From Terriglobales bacterium (lineage in GTDB: Bacteria; Acidobacteriota; Terriglobia; Terriglobales; Acidobacteriaceae), in assembly GCA_035764005.1 (NCBI GenBank), contig DASTZZ010000085.1, forward strand, positions 1 through 38,750: a DNA stretch of 38,750 nucleotides, written 5' to 3'. A program made the position numbers and the translations under genes. How positions within the stretch are numbered: the first letter of the stretch is position 1; each line of letters starts with the position of its first letter. The notes under the pieces were generated by a model that saw only the letters and a program-made list of their open reading frames with translations, had not been told where the DNA came from and ran no database searches. Shown here one piece after another: positions 25,151 to 33,350 of the stretch.

Positions 25151-26347
25151 ATGAGCATGGAGGACCTGCTGAGTGCGCTCTCAGACTATCTGCTGCAGAG
25201 TGGTTTTCAGGATTCCTGGTACTCCTATGAATTCAACGACGGCGAGCAGACGCTCGACGAACTCCGGCAAGCGATCCAGCAGGCGCTCGAAGCCGGCGAG
25301 TTGCTTGACGAGAACATGCGCGAGCGCCTCGAACAGATGCGAGCCGACGGTCAGTTCGATGAACTTATCGAGAAGCTGATCGAGCGCATGGAGCAGGAAG
25401 ACTACATCAGCATCGACCAGCCCTTCGACCGATCGCGACAATCCAGCGTTCCCGGACAAAGCGGCGAGCAGCAGCAAACGCAAGTGAAGTTCGAGGTCAC
25501 CGACAAAGGGCTCGACTTCCTCGGCTATCGCACCCTGCGCGATCTTCTCGGATCGCTCGGAAAATCGAGTTTCGGACGCCATGACACTCGCGACATGGCA
25601 ACCGGTATCGAGTCCAGCGGCGCGTCGCGAGCTTACGAGTTCGGGGACACGCTGAACCTCGACATCACGGCCACGCTCTCAAATGCCATTCAGCGCGACG
25701 GCCTCAAAGTTCCCATTCAGCTTGAGTACTCAGATCTTCAGGTACATCAGTGCGAATACCAGTCTTCGTGCGCCACCGTGCTCATGCTCGATTGCTCGCA
25801 TTCGATGATCCTGTACGGAGAAGATCGCTTCACGCCCGCGAAAAAGGTCGCAATGGCCCTTTCGCAGCTCATCCGTACGCAGTACCCCGGCGATTCCCTT
25901 TCTCTCGTGCTCTTCCACGATTCAGCCGAGGAGCTGCCGCTATCGCAACTTGCGCGCGTGAAAGTTGGGCCGTATTACACCAACACGCGCGAAGGATTGC
26001 GAATGGCGCAGCGCATCCTCGATCGCCAACGCAAGGACATGAAGCAGATCATCATGATCACCGACGGTAAGCCTTCGGCGCTCACCCTCGAAGACGGACG
26101 CATCTACAAAAACGCCTTCGGACTCGACCCTCTCGTCGTCAGTCAGACGCTCGAAGAGGTTTCACGCTGCAAGCGTGCCGGCGTAATGATCAACACCTTC
26201 ATGCTCGCCTCAGATTTCGGGCTGATCCAGTTCGTTCAGAAAGTGACAGAGATGTGCCGCGGAAAGGCGTATTTCACCACTCCGCACACGCTCGGTCAGT
26301 ACTTGCTAATGGACTACATGTCGCGGAAGACCCGCACGATTCACTAA
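25151..26347 (+). CDS. VWA-domain protein, partner of the AAA+ ATPase
   Basis: A protein of 398 residues from the first ATG. The N-terminal third is helical and acidic ([19 protein letters not shown], then [15 protein letters not shown] and [11 protein letters not shown]). The VWA domain (about 205-385) has a complete metal-ion-dependent adhesion site: DCSHS, the Thr in TNTREGL, and the Asp in MITDGKPS. These proteins pair with MoxR/chelatase-type ATPases in substrate remodelling. The reading frame is open upstream to 25073, and 16 codons before the ATG read TKFIKYSKYVPDPASE, which looks like the natural start of this family. The codon where ATG would be expected (25103) is ACG, with AGAGGTG four bases before it; the true start may therefore be at 25103. 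Confidence 0.82.
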   Translation: MSMEDLLSALSDYLLQSGFQDSWYSYEFNDGEQTLDELRQAIQQALEAGELLDENMRERLEQMRADGQFDELIEKLIERMEQEDYISIDQPFDRSRQSSVPGQSGEQQQTQVKFEVTDKGLDFLGYRTLRDLLGSLGKSSFGRHDTRDMATGIESSGASRAYEFGDTLNLDITATLSNAIQRDGLKVPIQLEYSDLQVHQCEYQSSCATVLMLDCSHSMILYGEDRFTPAKKVAMALSQLIRTQYPGDSLSLVLFHDSAEELPLSQLARVKVGPYYTNTREGLRMAQRILDRQRKDMKQIIMITDGKPSALTLEDGRIYKNAFGLDPLVVSQTLEEVSRCKRAGVMINTFMLASDFGLIQFVQKVTEMCRGKAYFTTPHTLGQYLLMDYMSRKTRTIH

Positions 26348-26539
26348 CGAAACTGCCAATTTGATTATCCGACTCTGGTAAAGCACCTGATCGCACTGGT
26401 CACAGCGGTCGTGGTACTAAGCCGCTCCTAAACAGCAGCAAAGCTGGCGCTGCGTACCGTCCAGCTAATCGTGCCCTCTGGTGCGCCCCAGATACACTCT
26501 GTAATTTGTACTGACAAATCAGCGCAGCTGGGGAATGCC

Positions 26540-27226
26540 TTGTCCGTAATTCTTGAAGTTAAACGCCTTGTCCGATCCGCAGGCGCGAAGGTTATCGTGA
26601 ACGACGTGAGCTTCGACGTTTATACGGGCGAATTGCTTACGATTGTAGGGCCCAGCGGGGCTGGCAAATCCTCTTTGCTGCGACTGCTGAATCGACTCGA
26701 TGAGCCAACCAGCGGGAGCGTTCTGTTGGGCGGGAAAGACTATCGTGAGATCCCCACACGCGAGCTGCGCCGGCAAGTCGGCATGGTGATGCAACGACCT
26801 TTTGTATTTCCCGGCACGGTCGCAGAAAACTTGCGCTTTGGGCCGCGGCAGCAAGGGAAAAATCTTCCCGACTCGGAAATCGAGCGACTATTGAGCGCGG
26901 TCGGACTCACCGGCTTTGCCAGGGAGCAGGTCACGCACCTCTCTGGCGGCGAAGCCCAGCGCGTTTGTTTCGCCCGCGCGCTGGCCAACCAGCCCACAAT
27001 TCTGCTGCTCGATGAGCCCACGTCGTCGCTCGACGAAGCTGCGAAATTCGAAGCTGAAGCTGTCATTCGAACAATTGCCAAACAGGGTGTGACATCGGTT
27101 CTGGTGACGCACGACTTGGCTCAGGCGCGTCGACTGGCCACTCGCGTCGCACGACTTGAGGCAGGCAAGCTGATTCAAATTGGTCCAGTCTCTGAGGTGC
27201 TGAATGCTGAAACATCTCTTTCCTAA
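26540..27226 (+). CDS. fetA: Iron export ABC transporter ATP-binding protein, FetA-like
   Basis: An ABC ATPase with Walker A GPSGAGKSS, Q-loop VMQRPFVF, signature LSGGEAQRVCFARAL, Walker B ILLLDEPTSSLD and the switch His in VTHD. The following UPF0014-type permease identifies it as FetA (YbbL), the ATPase of an iron-efflux system that protects against peroxide in E. coli. The TTG at 26540 is preferred: it follows CTGGGGAATGCC, starts LSVILEVKRLV, and gives 228 residues, close to the family length. A GTG at 26471 would add 23 unsupported residues. It overlaps fetB by 23 bases. The 192 bases before it contain no gene. Confidence 0.87.
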   Translation: MSVILEVKRLVRSAGAKVIVNDVSFDVYTGELLTIVGPSGAGKSSLLRLLNRLDEPTSGSVLLGGKDYREIPTRELRRQVGMVMQRPFVFPGTVAENLRFGPRQQGKNLPDSEIERLLSAVGLTGFAREQVTHLSGGEAQRVCFARALANQPTILLLDEPTSSLDEAAKFEAEAVIRTIAKQGVTSVLVTHDLAQARRLATRVARLEAGKLIQIGPVSEVLNAETSLS

Positions 27227-27986
27227 CGAACTCGCGCTCGGTCTCGCTCAGGCTGGGGTGAGCGGTTTGCTCGCGATTATTCTCGCGCTGGTTGCGCGGC
27301 GTCGTCATATTCACGTGGAATGGGAAACGGCTATAGCGCTCATTCGGGGCTTGGCGCAGATCGTTGCGGTTGGCTTTGTTTTGGTTCTGATGCTCAAGGG
27401 CCCGCAATGGACGAGCGCATTCATGCTTTCAGCGATGGTCCTCGCCGCTGGAGCGACGTCCGCTCGACGTACAAAGACGATTTCCGGGAGTTTTGCCGTT
27501 TCATTCTGGTCCATTTTGCTGGGATCAGGATCGGTCATCGCCGTGATGACGTGGGCGGGCGTGATCGATGGCGCAATCACCTCGATCGTCCCAATCGGCA
27601 GCATGATCATTGCCAATGCGATGAATACCAATGCGCTCGCGCTCGAACGCTTTCGTTCCGAAGTAGAGTCGCATATCGGCGAAATCGAATCCGCGCTCGC
27701 ACTGGGCGCAGCGCCGGAATTGAGCGTTTCAGTCGAAGTGGAGAGATCCTTTTCGGCAAGCTTAATTCCCGCGCTAAACAATCTGCGCTCCTTGGGCCTG
27801 GTTTGGATTCCGGGCTTGATGGCAGGAATGGTGCTGTCTGGGTCGTCGCCCTTGTATGCGGCAATCTATCAGTTCGTGGTGATTGCCATGATCTTCGGTT
27901 CTTCGGGATTAACTGCGCTGATCGGCACAAGCTTGATCCGGAAGAGGATTTTTACTCCTGCCGAGCAGTTGGCATTGGTCCGGTGA
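27204..27986 (+). CDS. fetB: Iron export ABC transporter permease, FetB-like (UPF0014)
   Basis: A 260-residue membrane protein, the normal length of the UPF0014/FetB family. About six to seven helices are visible. Family landmarks are IRGLAQIVAVGFVL, SAMVLAAGATSARRTK, SIVPIGSMIIANAMNT, an amphipathic region from ALERFRSEVE to IGEIESALALGA, and LIPALNNLRSLGLVWIPGLM with GMVLSGSSPLYAAIYQ. It forms the channel of the FetAB exporter. TGAGGTG precedes the ATG, which lies inside the end of fetA. It converges with an amine oxidase gene, with a 12-bp inverted repeat between the two stops. Confidence 0.92.
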   Translation: MLKHLFPNELALGLAQAGVSGLLAIILALVARRRHIHVEWETAIALIRGLAQIVAVGFVLVLMLKGPQWTSAFMLSAMVLAAGATSARRTKTISGSFAVSFWSILLGSGSVIAVMTWAGVIDGAITSIVPIGSMIIANAMNTNALALERFRSEVESHIGEIESALALGAAPELSVSVEVERSFSASLIPALNNLRSLGLVWIPGLMAGMVLSGSSPLYAAIYQFVVIAMIFGSSGLTALIGTSLIRKRIFTPAEQLALVR

Positions 27987-28004
27987 TCGGAAGGCGCGAA
28001 CGCA

Positions 28005-28057
28005 GAGGTCACGAAGAAGCATATTCGCCGATCTCTCCTGTTGAACTTCGTGACCTC
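28005..28057. repeat. 12-bp inverted repeat between convergent genes
   Basis: GAGGTCACGAAG at 28005-28016 and its complement CTTCGTGACCTC at 28046-28057, with a 29-base loop, lie between the fetB and amine oxidase stops. A TTTTT run occurs 10 bases further on. The word CGCAGAGG resembles a common bacterial intergenic repeat family. It may act as a bidirectional 3'-end structure. Confidence 0.5.
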
Positions 28058-28075
28058 ATCTTCGCCGTTTTTCCC

Positions 28076-29404
28076 TCAAGATTGCAGAATTTCCCTGGCT
28101 GCGCGGTATCCGCTAGCGATGGCCCCGTGAACTGTTCCATGATGTCCTTGAAAGTTCGTCGCTTCTCCGGCGAAGAAGAGGGTTTCCTTCAGCGGCATGG
28201 CTAATTCTAGTTGCACTCCACTTCCACCCGAGGCAACGTAGCTGTAGGCGCCGCGCGAGTGCGGATCGGTTTGCCAATTATGTGTATACGCGGTAACGAG
28301 CTCGGTGCGGCAGCGATCCAGAGAAATGTGCAGTACACGCGCCAGCGATTGAATCGCGCGCTCGCAGATCTCCTGATCTTTCAATTGCGATAAACGCTCA
28401 GCCGAATCAGCAGGTGACCAGGCGGTAAGCACGGGCTGCTCGATAGGATACAAAGTCCACCACGTGGGGAAATCTTCGTCGCCTGAGAAAAGAAACGTCA
28501 TTCTCTGCAACGTTCGGCCATCGGCGTGCAGCTCAGTCCAAAAACGGGAGCGGAACACGAGGACGACGCGGATGATGTGGCCGACGCGCAGGCGCGAGAG
28601 GGCTGGGAGCTTCGCCGTGAGCGGCGGATCGAAGTTGATGGCGCTGCATCCGTCGTCGGGATTGAGTATTCCGAGAGGGACGGTGAGCAATAATTTGTGA
28701 GCAGTAAGCCTATGCTCCGCAGCGGTTGAACTGTTGGCTTCCACAGTTACGCAGCCCGGTTTCCACGCAACGGATTTCACCGCAGTATCCAGTTGAATAC
28801 GCGAGTGCTGATTGTCGAGCTTGTCGTTGAGAGCAGTGACGAGGCAGTCATAGCCTTGGGGGAGGCGGAACTGGCTATCCCCCTCGATCTCTTCTTCAGC
28901 TTCAATGCCTTCGATCAGCGACTGGACGCTGATTTCTTCCGGATGCGCCGCATGGAATCCACGGACGTAGTTGCAGGCGGCCCGTTTATCTTCCTCGGTA
29001 ATTTGAGGATCGCGCAGCGAGCGGACAAACGCGTCAAACGATTGCTGCCGCAATCCCTCTGTCTTCATTCTTTCGAGGACCTTCTCGATGCGCGACCAGA
29101 AGTCGCACGGTCCTAAGCCCGCTTCGTTGGAGCAAAATGGCTCGCCTTGGATTCGCGAGATCTTCAAATTGGCGTCATTGATCAGTTCGAAGGTTTCAGG
29201 AGGACGTCCATGCACGAACTCAGCGCCAAGCTCTATCGCCACCTTCAGACCAGCAGGATGGATGGTCGCAATGCGGCCGCCGATGTGATCGCGAGCTTCG
29301 AGCACCAGCACGCGAACTCCCGCGCGAGACAGCATTCCGGCGGCTGCAAGCCCCGCTGCCCCTGCGCCGATGATGAGAACGTCGGGATTAAACGGAGACG
29401 TCAT
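28076..29404 (-). CDS. FAD-dependent amine oxidase (monoamine/polyamine oxidase family)
   Basis: A 442-residue flavoenzyme. The Rossmann motif VLIIGAGAAGLAAAGML at residues 9-25 and the ARDHIGGRI motif bind FAD. LPQGYDCLVTAL and LLTVPLGIL are family blocks, and the C-terminal FFAGEATNFQGHHGTVHGA is the second FAD-contact motif. Substrate is probably a primary or polyamine; specificity cannot be read from sequence. No signal peptide, so cytoplasmic. It is transcribed divergently from a small reductase gene 52 bases away. There is no strong ribosome-binding site before the ATG. Confidence 0.88.
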   Translation of the reverse strand: MTSPFNPDVLIIGAGAAGLAAAGMLSRAGVRVLVLEARDHIGGRIATIHPAGLKVAIELGAEFVHGRPPETFELINDANLKISRIQGEPFCSNEAGLGPCDFWSRIEKVLERMKTEGLRQQSFDAFVRSLRDPQITEEDKRAACNYVRGFHAAHPEEISVQSLIEGIEAEEEIEGDSQFRLPQGYDCLVTALNDKLDNQHSRIQLDTAVKSVAWKPGCVTVEANSSTAAEHRLTAHKLLLTVPLGILNPDDGCSAINFDPPLTAKLPALSRLRVGHIIRVVLVFRSRFWTELHADGRTLQRMTFLFSGDEDFPTWWTLYPIEQPVLTAWSPADSAERLSQLKDQEICERAIQSLARVLHISLDRCRTELVTAYTHNWQTDPHSRGAYSYVASGGSGVQLELAMPLKETLFFAGEATNFQGHHGTVHGAIASGYRAAREILQS

Positions 29405-29456
29405 CGTGTACTTGGATGATAGATTGAAGTCCTTAGCTCAAGAAGGTATGTCAGTA

Positions 29457-30083
29457 ATGAAGCTGCTCATCATCGGATCCACTGGCGGCACCGGCCGTGA
29501 GCTGGTGAAACAAGCGCTCGAACAAGGACATCAGGTGACCGCGTTTGCGCGTACGCCTTCCAAATTGGGAATCTCGCATCATAGCCTGCGCGTCGCGCAG
29601 GGAGACGTTACCAATTATGGCTCGATCGAGGCCGCTGTTTCCGGGCAGGATGCGGTCTTGTGCGCGCTGGGCACGAAAGTCATCCGCAAAAATACGATTC
29701 AATCCGATGGCACGCGCAACATCGTTCAAGCTATGCAGACGCAGGGCGTGAAGCGACTGGTGGTGGAAACGTCACTCGACGTGGGCGACAGCCGCGGGCA
29801 ACTTGGCTTCTTCTTCGCGCACGTGATTCGCGCGACCTTATTGCGGAATATCTTCGAAGATAAGGAACTGCAGGAACGCATTGTGCGCGAAAGCGGGCTG
29901 GACTGGATCATCGCGCGTCCCGCCATGCTCACCGATGGTCCACGCACAGGCAGGTACCGTGCGGGATTCTCGGCATCCGACAAAATCGCGCGCAAGGTTT
30001 CACGCGCCGATGTCGCTGACTTTATGTTGAGGCAAACAACGAGCAATGAATTTCTGCGACAGACACCCGGCCTCTCGTACTGA
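29457..30083 (+). CDS. NAD(P)-binding atypical SDR-family reductase
   Basis: A 208-residue Rossmann protein beginning MKLLIIGSTGGTGRELVKQA, the NAD(P)-binding loop of atypical short-chain dehydrogenases (NmrA / flavin-reductase-like). VAQGDVTNYGSIEAAV and DAVLCALGT follow the usual strand order, and SGLDWIIARPAMLTDGP is typical of this group. The active-site Tyr-x-x-x-Lys of classical SDRs is not visible. The ATG at 29457 is chosen because AAGAAGG lies about 9 bases before it; the ATG at 29448 is too close. It converges with modC, 10 bases apart. Confidence 0.85.
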   Translation: MKLLIIGSTGGTGRELVKQALEQGHQVTAFARTPSKLGISHHSLRVAQGDVTNYGSIEAAVSGQDAVLCALGTKVIRKNTIQSDGTRNIVQAMQTQGVKRLVVETSLDVGDSRGQLGFFFAHVIRATLLRNIFEDKELQERIVRESGLDWIIARPAMLTDGPRTGRYRAGFSASDKIARKVSRADVADFMLRQTTSNEFLRQTPGLSY

Positions 30084-30093
30084 GTGAGCTTAA

Positions 30094-30783
30094 TTAATCC
30101 CATTCGTCAGGGTCGAGCAGATCTGACGGCTTGCCCTGAGCAACGATCTTGCCCTGATCCATCATCAGAACGCGTTCGCCGAGTGCGAGCGCTTCTCGCA
30201 CTGAATGAGTCACGTACAGAATCGGCACTCTATGTTCATCATTCCACGCCCGCAGATCATCAACGATTTTCATACGCGTGGGTCGATCCAGTGCGCCAAG
30301 GGGTTCGTCGAGGAGAAGCGCCTGTGGATCCGTTACCAGCGAGCGCGCCAGAGCGACTCGCTGTCTTTCACCGCCCGAGAGATCTACCGGTCTGCGAGAG
30401 CTGAGATGGTCGATCCCGAATCGGGAAAGCATTTCATGGCATCGAGCTTTCACTGTTGCATTGGCTACAGGTGAAACGCCAAAGCTAACGTTCTGCAGCA
30501 CCGTCATGTGGGGGAACAACGCCAACTCCTGAAATACATAAGCGATCTTCCGGTTCTGAGGACTAAGTTCGATTCCTGAGTTTGAATTCAATAGCCTTCT
30601 GCCGTTCAGGGAAACTTTGCCCTCATCCGGCGTTCTGATTCCGGCGATGCAATTGAGTACCGAAGTTTTGCCCGCTCCGGAGTGGCCGAAGAGCACGGTG
30701 AATCCCGGAGCAGCGTCGAAGGTGCAATCGAGTTGGAAGGCCGGAGAGAGCCGTAGCCGGATTTGCACATGAAGAATGTTCAA
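30094..30783 (-). CDS. modC: Molybdate ABC transporter ATP-binding protein lacking the Mop domain
   Basis: A 229-residue ATPase with Walker A GHSGAGKTS, Q-loop VFQELALFPHM, signature LSGGERQRVALARSL, Walker B LLLDEPLGALD and the switch His in VTHS. The modB-modA neighbours identify the substrate as molybdate or tungstate. ModC in E. coli has about 350 residues with a C-terminal Mop (TOBE) regulatory domain; here the protein ends just after the ATPase core. The separate HTH-Mop gene at 32305 may supply that function. I use the TTG at 30783, whose TTGA overlaps the modB stop; a GTG at 30804 is an alternative. Confidence 0.88.
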   Translation of the reverse strand: MNILHVQIRLRLSPAFQLDCTFDAAPGFTVLFGHSGAGKTSVLNCIAGIRTPDEGKVSLNGRRLLNSNSGIELSPQNRKIAYVFQELALFPHMTVLQNVSFGVSPVANATVKARCHEMLSRFGIDHLSSRRPVDLSGGERQRVALARSLVTDPQALLLDEPLGALDRPTRMKIVDDLRAWNDEHRVPILYVTHSVREALALGERVLMMDQGKIVAQGKPSDLLDPDEWD

Positions 30784-31463
30784 GCGTTCCGCGCACCCGA
30801 CCACCAGATGGAAGTTCTTCGATTGAGAGCGTAGACGAAAGTCAGAGTCGCAAAAGAGAAGACTAGCAACAGCGCAGACGTTCGCGCTGCAAGCGCATAA
30901 TCGAGCGCCTGGACCTCATCGTAGATCGCGATTGAGATGGTCTGCGTCACGCCCGGGATGTTGCCGCCGACCATCAACACCACGCCGAATTCTCCAATCG
31001 TGTGAGCGAAGCTAAGGACCGCGCCAGTGATTACTCCGGCTTTCGCGATCGGAAGAATGATGGTACGAAAAACCCGCGCACGCGATGCGCCGAGAACCGC
31101 GGCAGCATCCAGAAGCTTGCGGTCCACTGACTCGAAAGCATTGACCATCGGCTGAACCGCGAATGGGAAGCTGTAGAGTACCGAGGCAATGACCAATCCG
31201 GGAAATGAAAATGCCAGCCGAGCGGAAAAGATCGATTCCGCGATGCGCCCGAATGGACTTCTTGGCCCTAAAGCGAGCAGCATGTAATAACCGAGAACGG
31301 TCGGCGGCAGCACGAGCGGTAGTGCCACGACGGCTTCGATCAGAAACTTCCATCGTCGTCGCGAGAATGCAATCCAGTATGCGACCGGGACTCCAACCAC
31401 CAGCAGAATGAGGCAGACGATTGCAGCCAGTCGTAGACTCAACCAAATTGCCGGCCAGTTCAT
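30780..31463 (-). CDS. modB: Molybdate ABC transporter permease
   Basis: A 227-residue membrane protein with about five to six helices, the normal ModB length. Landmarks are LPLVLPPTVLGYYMLLALG, FPFAVQPMVNAFESVD, and the coupling loop LLDAAAVLGASRARVFRTIILP (EAA-like). FAHTIGEFGVVLMVGGNIPG is the typical ModB signature. Its ATG overlaps the modA stop (ATGA), and modC begins within its stop codon, so the three are translationally coupled. Confidence 0.94.
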   Translation of the reverse strand: MNWPAIWLSLRLAAIVCLILLVVGVPVAYWIAFSRRRWKFLIEAVVALPLVLPPTVLGYYMLLALGPRSPFGRIAESIFSARLAFSFPGLVIASVLYSFPFAVQPMVNAFESVDRKLLDAAAVLGASRARVFRTIILPIAKAGVITGAVLSFAHTIGEFGVVLMVGGNIPGVTQTISIAIYDEVQALDYALAARTSALLLVFSFATLTFVYALNRRTSIWWSGARNA

Positions 31464-32227
31464 CGTTCCGTTTCCCCTACAGCAAATCCGTATTGTCGAA
31501 GGAGGGACGTGATTTCGCTGCTCTTCACGAATTGAAGAAACCTGCGTGAGAGATTCTTATGCCGTGAGCCCTTAACGATGGCTGCCGCCTGTTCCAAGGG
31601 CGGGTAGAAATTTTGTGGAACGACGAAGTATCTGCCTTCGCCCTTCATCTCGGGAGCAAGGACCAGTGACAGAGCAACAATTCCAACATCTGCATTTCCC
31701 GACTCCACAAACTGCGCTGTTTGCGCGATGTTCTCACCTAACACGAGTTTGGAAGACACACTGTCCCACAAACCGGCGCTTCTGAGCGCAGCTTCGGCGG
31801 CGCGTCCATAAGGCGCGTGCGCAGGATTTGCGATCGCCACTTTTCTTACTGCATCAGTGCCCAGGACCAAAAGGCCTTTGCTCACATCAACCGTCGAACC
31901 CTCCGAGGCCCACAATGCGATCTTGCCGGTCGCGTACCGGTCAAGCGATCCAGGCTCGATCAATCCCGCAGCTTGCAATTTTGTGGGATAGTCCACGTCG
32001 GCAGAGAAGAAGACATCGTAGGGAGCGCCGTTTTCAATCTGTGCGAAGAAGTTTCCCGATGAGCCGAATGAAAGCTTCACTCTGCTTCCAGATTGGTGTT
32101 CAAATCGTACCGCGATGTCCGTCATAACCGGCTGCAGATCGGCTGCGGCAGCAACCGTGAGGGTCTCCTGGGCAAATATCTGCGAGGAACCGGCCAGAAG
32201 GGCCACGCAAAGGACTAGAGCTCTCAT
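31460..32227 (-). CDS. modA: Molybdate-binding periplasmic protein
   Basis: A 255-residue substrate-binding protein with a Sec signal peptide (RALVLCVALLAGSSQIFAQ). The ligand pocket motifs of ModA are visible: AAAADLQPVM near the start of the mature protein, FGSSGNFFAQIENGAPYDVFFSAD split over the next block, and NIAQTAQFVESGNADVGIVA. It captures molybdate in the periplasm for ModBC. The ATG at 32227 starts the signal peptide; a TTG two codons earlier is unlikely. It is 77 bases downstream of the HTH-Mop regulator gene. A TATAAA-like -10 may lie at 32276-32281 on this strand. Confidence 0.94.
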   Translation of the reverse strand: MRALVLCVALLAGSSQIFAQETLTVAAAADLQPVMTDIAVRFEHQSGSRVKLSFGSSGNFFAQIENGAPYDVFFSADVDYPTKLQAAGLIEPGSLDRYATGKIALWASEGSTVDVSKGLLVLGTDAVRKVAIANPAHAPYGRAAEAALRSAGLWDSVSSKLVLGENIAQTAQFVESGNADVGIVALSLVLAPEMKGEGRYFVVPQNFYPPLEQAAAIVKGSRHKNLSRRFLQFVKSSEITSLLRQYGFAVGETER

Positions 32228-32304
32228 CAGCAAAACAAAGGAAATAGACGATTCGATGCGGTACTAATGGAATAGTTTATACGATTTAGGCGGGATGTGG
32301 ATTC

Positions 32305-32712
32305 TCAGTCTGGAACGACAATCATTACTTCTGTCGATTTGATCAGAGCGGCAGCCACCATGCCTTTCGCGAGCCGCATTTCGCGAGCCGCGTCAGCGGT
32401 GATAATAGACGTGATTTTCTGGTCCCCGATGCCAAGCGTGACCTGTGCGAGCAACCCTTCCAGCTTCACATCCATGATGCGGCCGATAAGCTGGTTGCGC
32501 CCGCTGATGCGGCGAAAGCTCTGGCGGCGCTTTGGAATGGCGCCATGCTTGCGAACTGACGCAAGATATTTGTCCAATTCCGATTCGGGAACACGATGGT
32601 GTCCGCCTGCGGTAAGCACGGTCTTCAGCTTGCCGCGATAGATCCACTGCTTGATCGCGGGATAACTGATCCCGAGCACTTGCGCGGCATCGCGCGGCGT
32701 ATAGAGCTTCAT
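32305..32712 (-). CDS. HTH-Mop molybdate-responsive regulator
   Basis: A 135-residue two-domain protein. Residues 1-50 are a MerR/excisionase-type helix-turn-helix (YTPRDAAQVLGISYPAIKQW, then GKLKTVLTAGGHHRVPESEL). Residues 70-135 are a single Mop (TOBE) domain, with the signature SGRNQLIGRIMDVKLEGLLAQ and ends such as IKSTEVMIVV, known to bind molybdate. It is not a classical ModE, which has a different winged-helix N-terminus. Being first in the mod cluster, it probably represses or senses for modABC. A near-palindrome ACTAATGGAATAGT lies at 32263-32276, before modA, and might be its site. The ribosome-binding site AGGAG lies inside the adjoining octad repeat. Confidence 0.83.
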   Translation of the reverse strand: MKLYTPRDAAQVLGISYPAIKQWIYRGKLKTVLTAGGHHRVPESELDKYLASVRKHGAIPKRRQSFRRISGRNQLIGRIMDVKLEGLLAQVTLGIGDQKITSIITADAAREMRLAKGMVAAALIKSTEVMIVVPD

Positions 32713-32716
32713 TGAG

Positions 32717-32844
32717 TAGCTCCTAAGCTGCTAAGCTCCTGAGCTTCTGACCGGGACAGCGCGAGCCGTGCAGCAAACACTTGAAACAACAAAGTTCTCA
32801 TCAGCAAAGCTGAGAAGCTTAGCAGCTCAGGAGCTTAGCAGCTA
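32717..32844. repeat. Inverted octad repeat between msrA and the mod regulator
   Basis: The left arm is made of 8-bp units of the form AAGCTNCT (TAGCTCCT, AAGCTGCT, AAGCTCCT, GAGCTTCT). The right arm is the reverse complement of such units. A perfect 20-bp inverted match, AGCTGCTAAGCTCCTGAGCT, lies at 32726-32745 with 32824-32843. The right arm reaches the msrA stop codon; the left arm supplies the ribosome-binding site of the mod regulator. Confidence 0.8.
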
Positions 32845-33312
32845 AATATGACAATGGCTTAGACCGCGCTTGGCCAGATATTTCTGGTGATAGTCCTCGG
32901 CGCGGTAGAAGGTTGAGGCAGGCGTAATTTCAGTGACGATGGGGCGCTTGAACTTGCCCGCTCTCTGCATCTTCTCTTTTGAGGCGCGTGCCTGCCGCTC
33001 CTGCTCCGGCGAGTGGAAGAAAATTGCTGAACGATACTGCGTCCCGATATCTGGGCCTTGGCGATTCAGCGTTGTGGGATCGTGCGCCGACCAGAATACG
33101 TCCAGCAATCTTTCGTAGCTCACCTTGGATGGATCAAATGTGACCTGTACGACTTCGGCGTGTCCGGTTTCATCGGTGCACACGTCTTTGTAGGTGGGAT
33201 TCGCCGTGTGGCCGCCAAGATAGCCGACTGTGGTCTCGGCGACTCCCGGGACCTGCCGGAAGCTTTCTTCGACTCCCCAAAAGCATCCGGCAGCAAATGT
33301 TGCTTTCTCCAT
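32842..33312 (-). CDS. msrA: Peptide-methionine (S)-S-oxide reductase
   Basis: A 156-residue MsrA, reducing the S-form of methionine sulfoxide in proteins and free methionine. The catalytic motif is [12 protein letters not shown], with the nucleophilic Cys at residue 10. [25 protein letters not shown], shown here as its visible extent broken by Cys, and [23 protein letters not shown] complete the family pattern. HQKYLAKRG ends the core. GGAGAGG precedes the ATG at 33312; the ATG six codons earlier has no such site. Cytoplasmic, complementing periplasmic MsrPQ. Confidence 0.95.
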   Translation of the reverse strand: MEKATFAAGCFWGVEESFRQVPGVAETTVGYLGGHTANPTYKDVCTDETGHAEVVQVTFDPSKVSYERLLDVFWSAHDPTTLNRQGPDIGTQYRSAIFFHSPEQERQARASKEKMQRAGKFKRPIVTEITPASTFYRAEDYHQKYLAKRGLSHCHI

Positions 33313-33350
33313 AATGACCTCTCCGTTCATTTTAGAACGGAGCTACCGGA

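Noticed and set aside
25103-25151. Frameshift at the start of the VWA gene
   Set aside because: On first reading the upstream coding segment seemed out of frame; anchoring it to the preceding gene's TAA stop at 25080-25082 showed it is in frame with the first ATG, so only the missing start codon remains odd.
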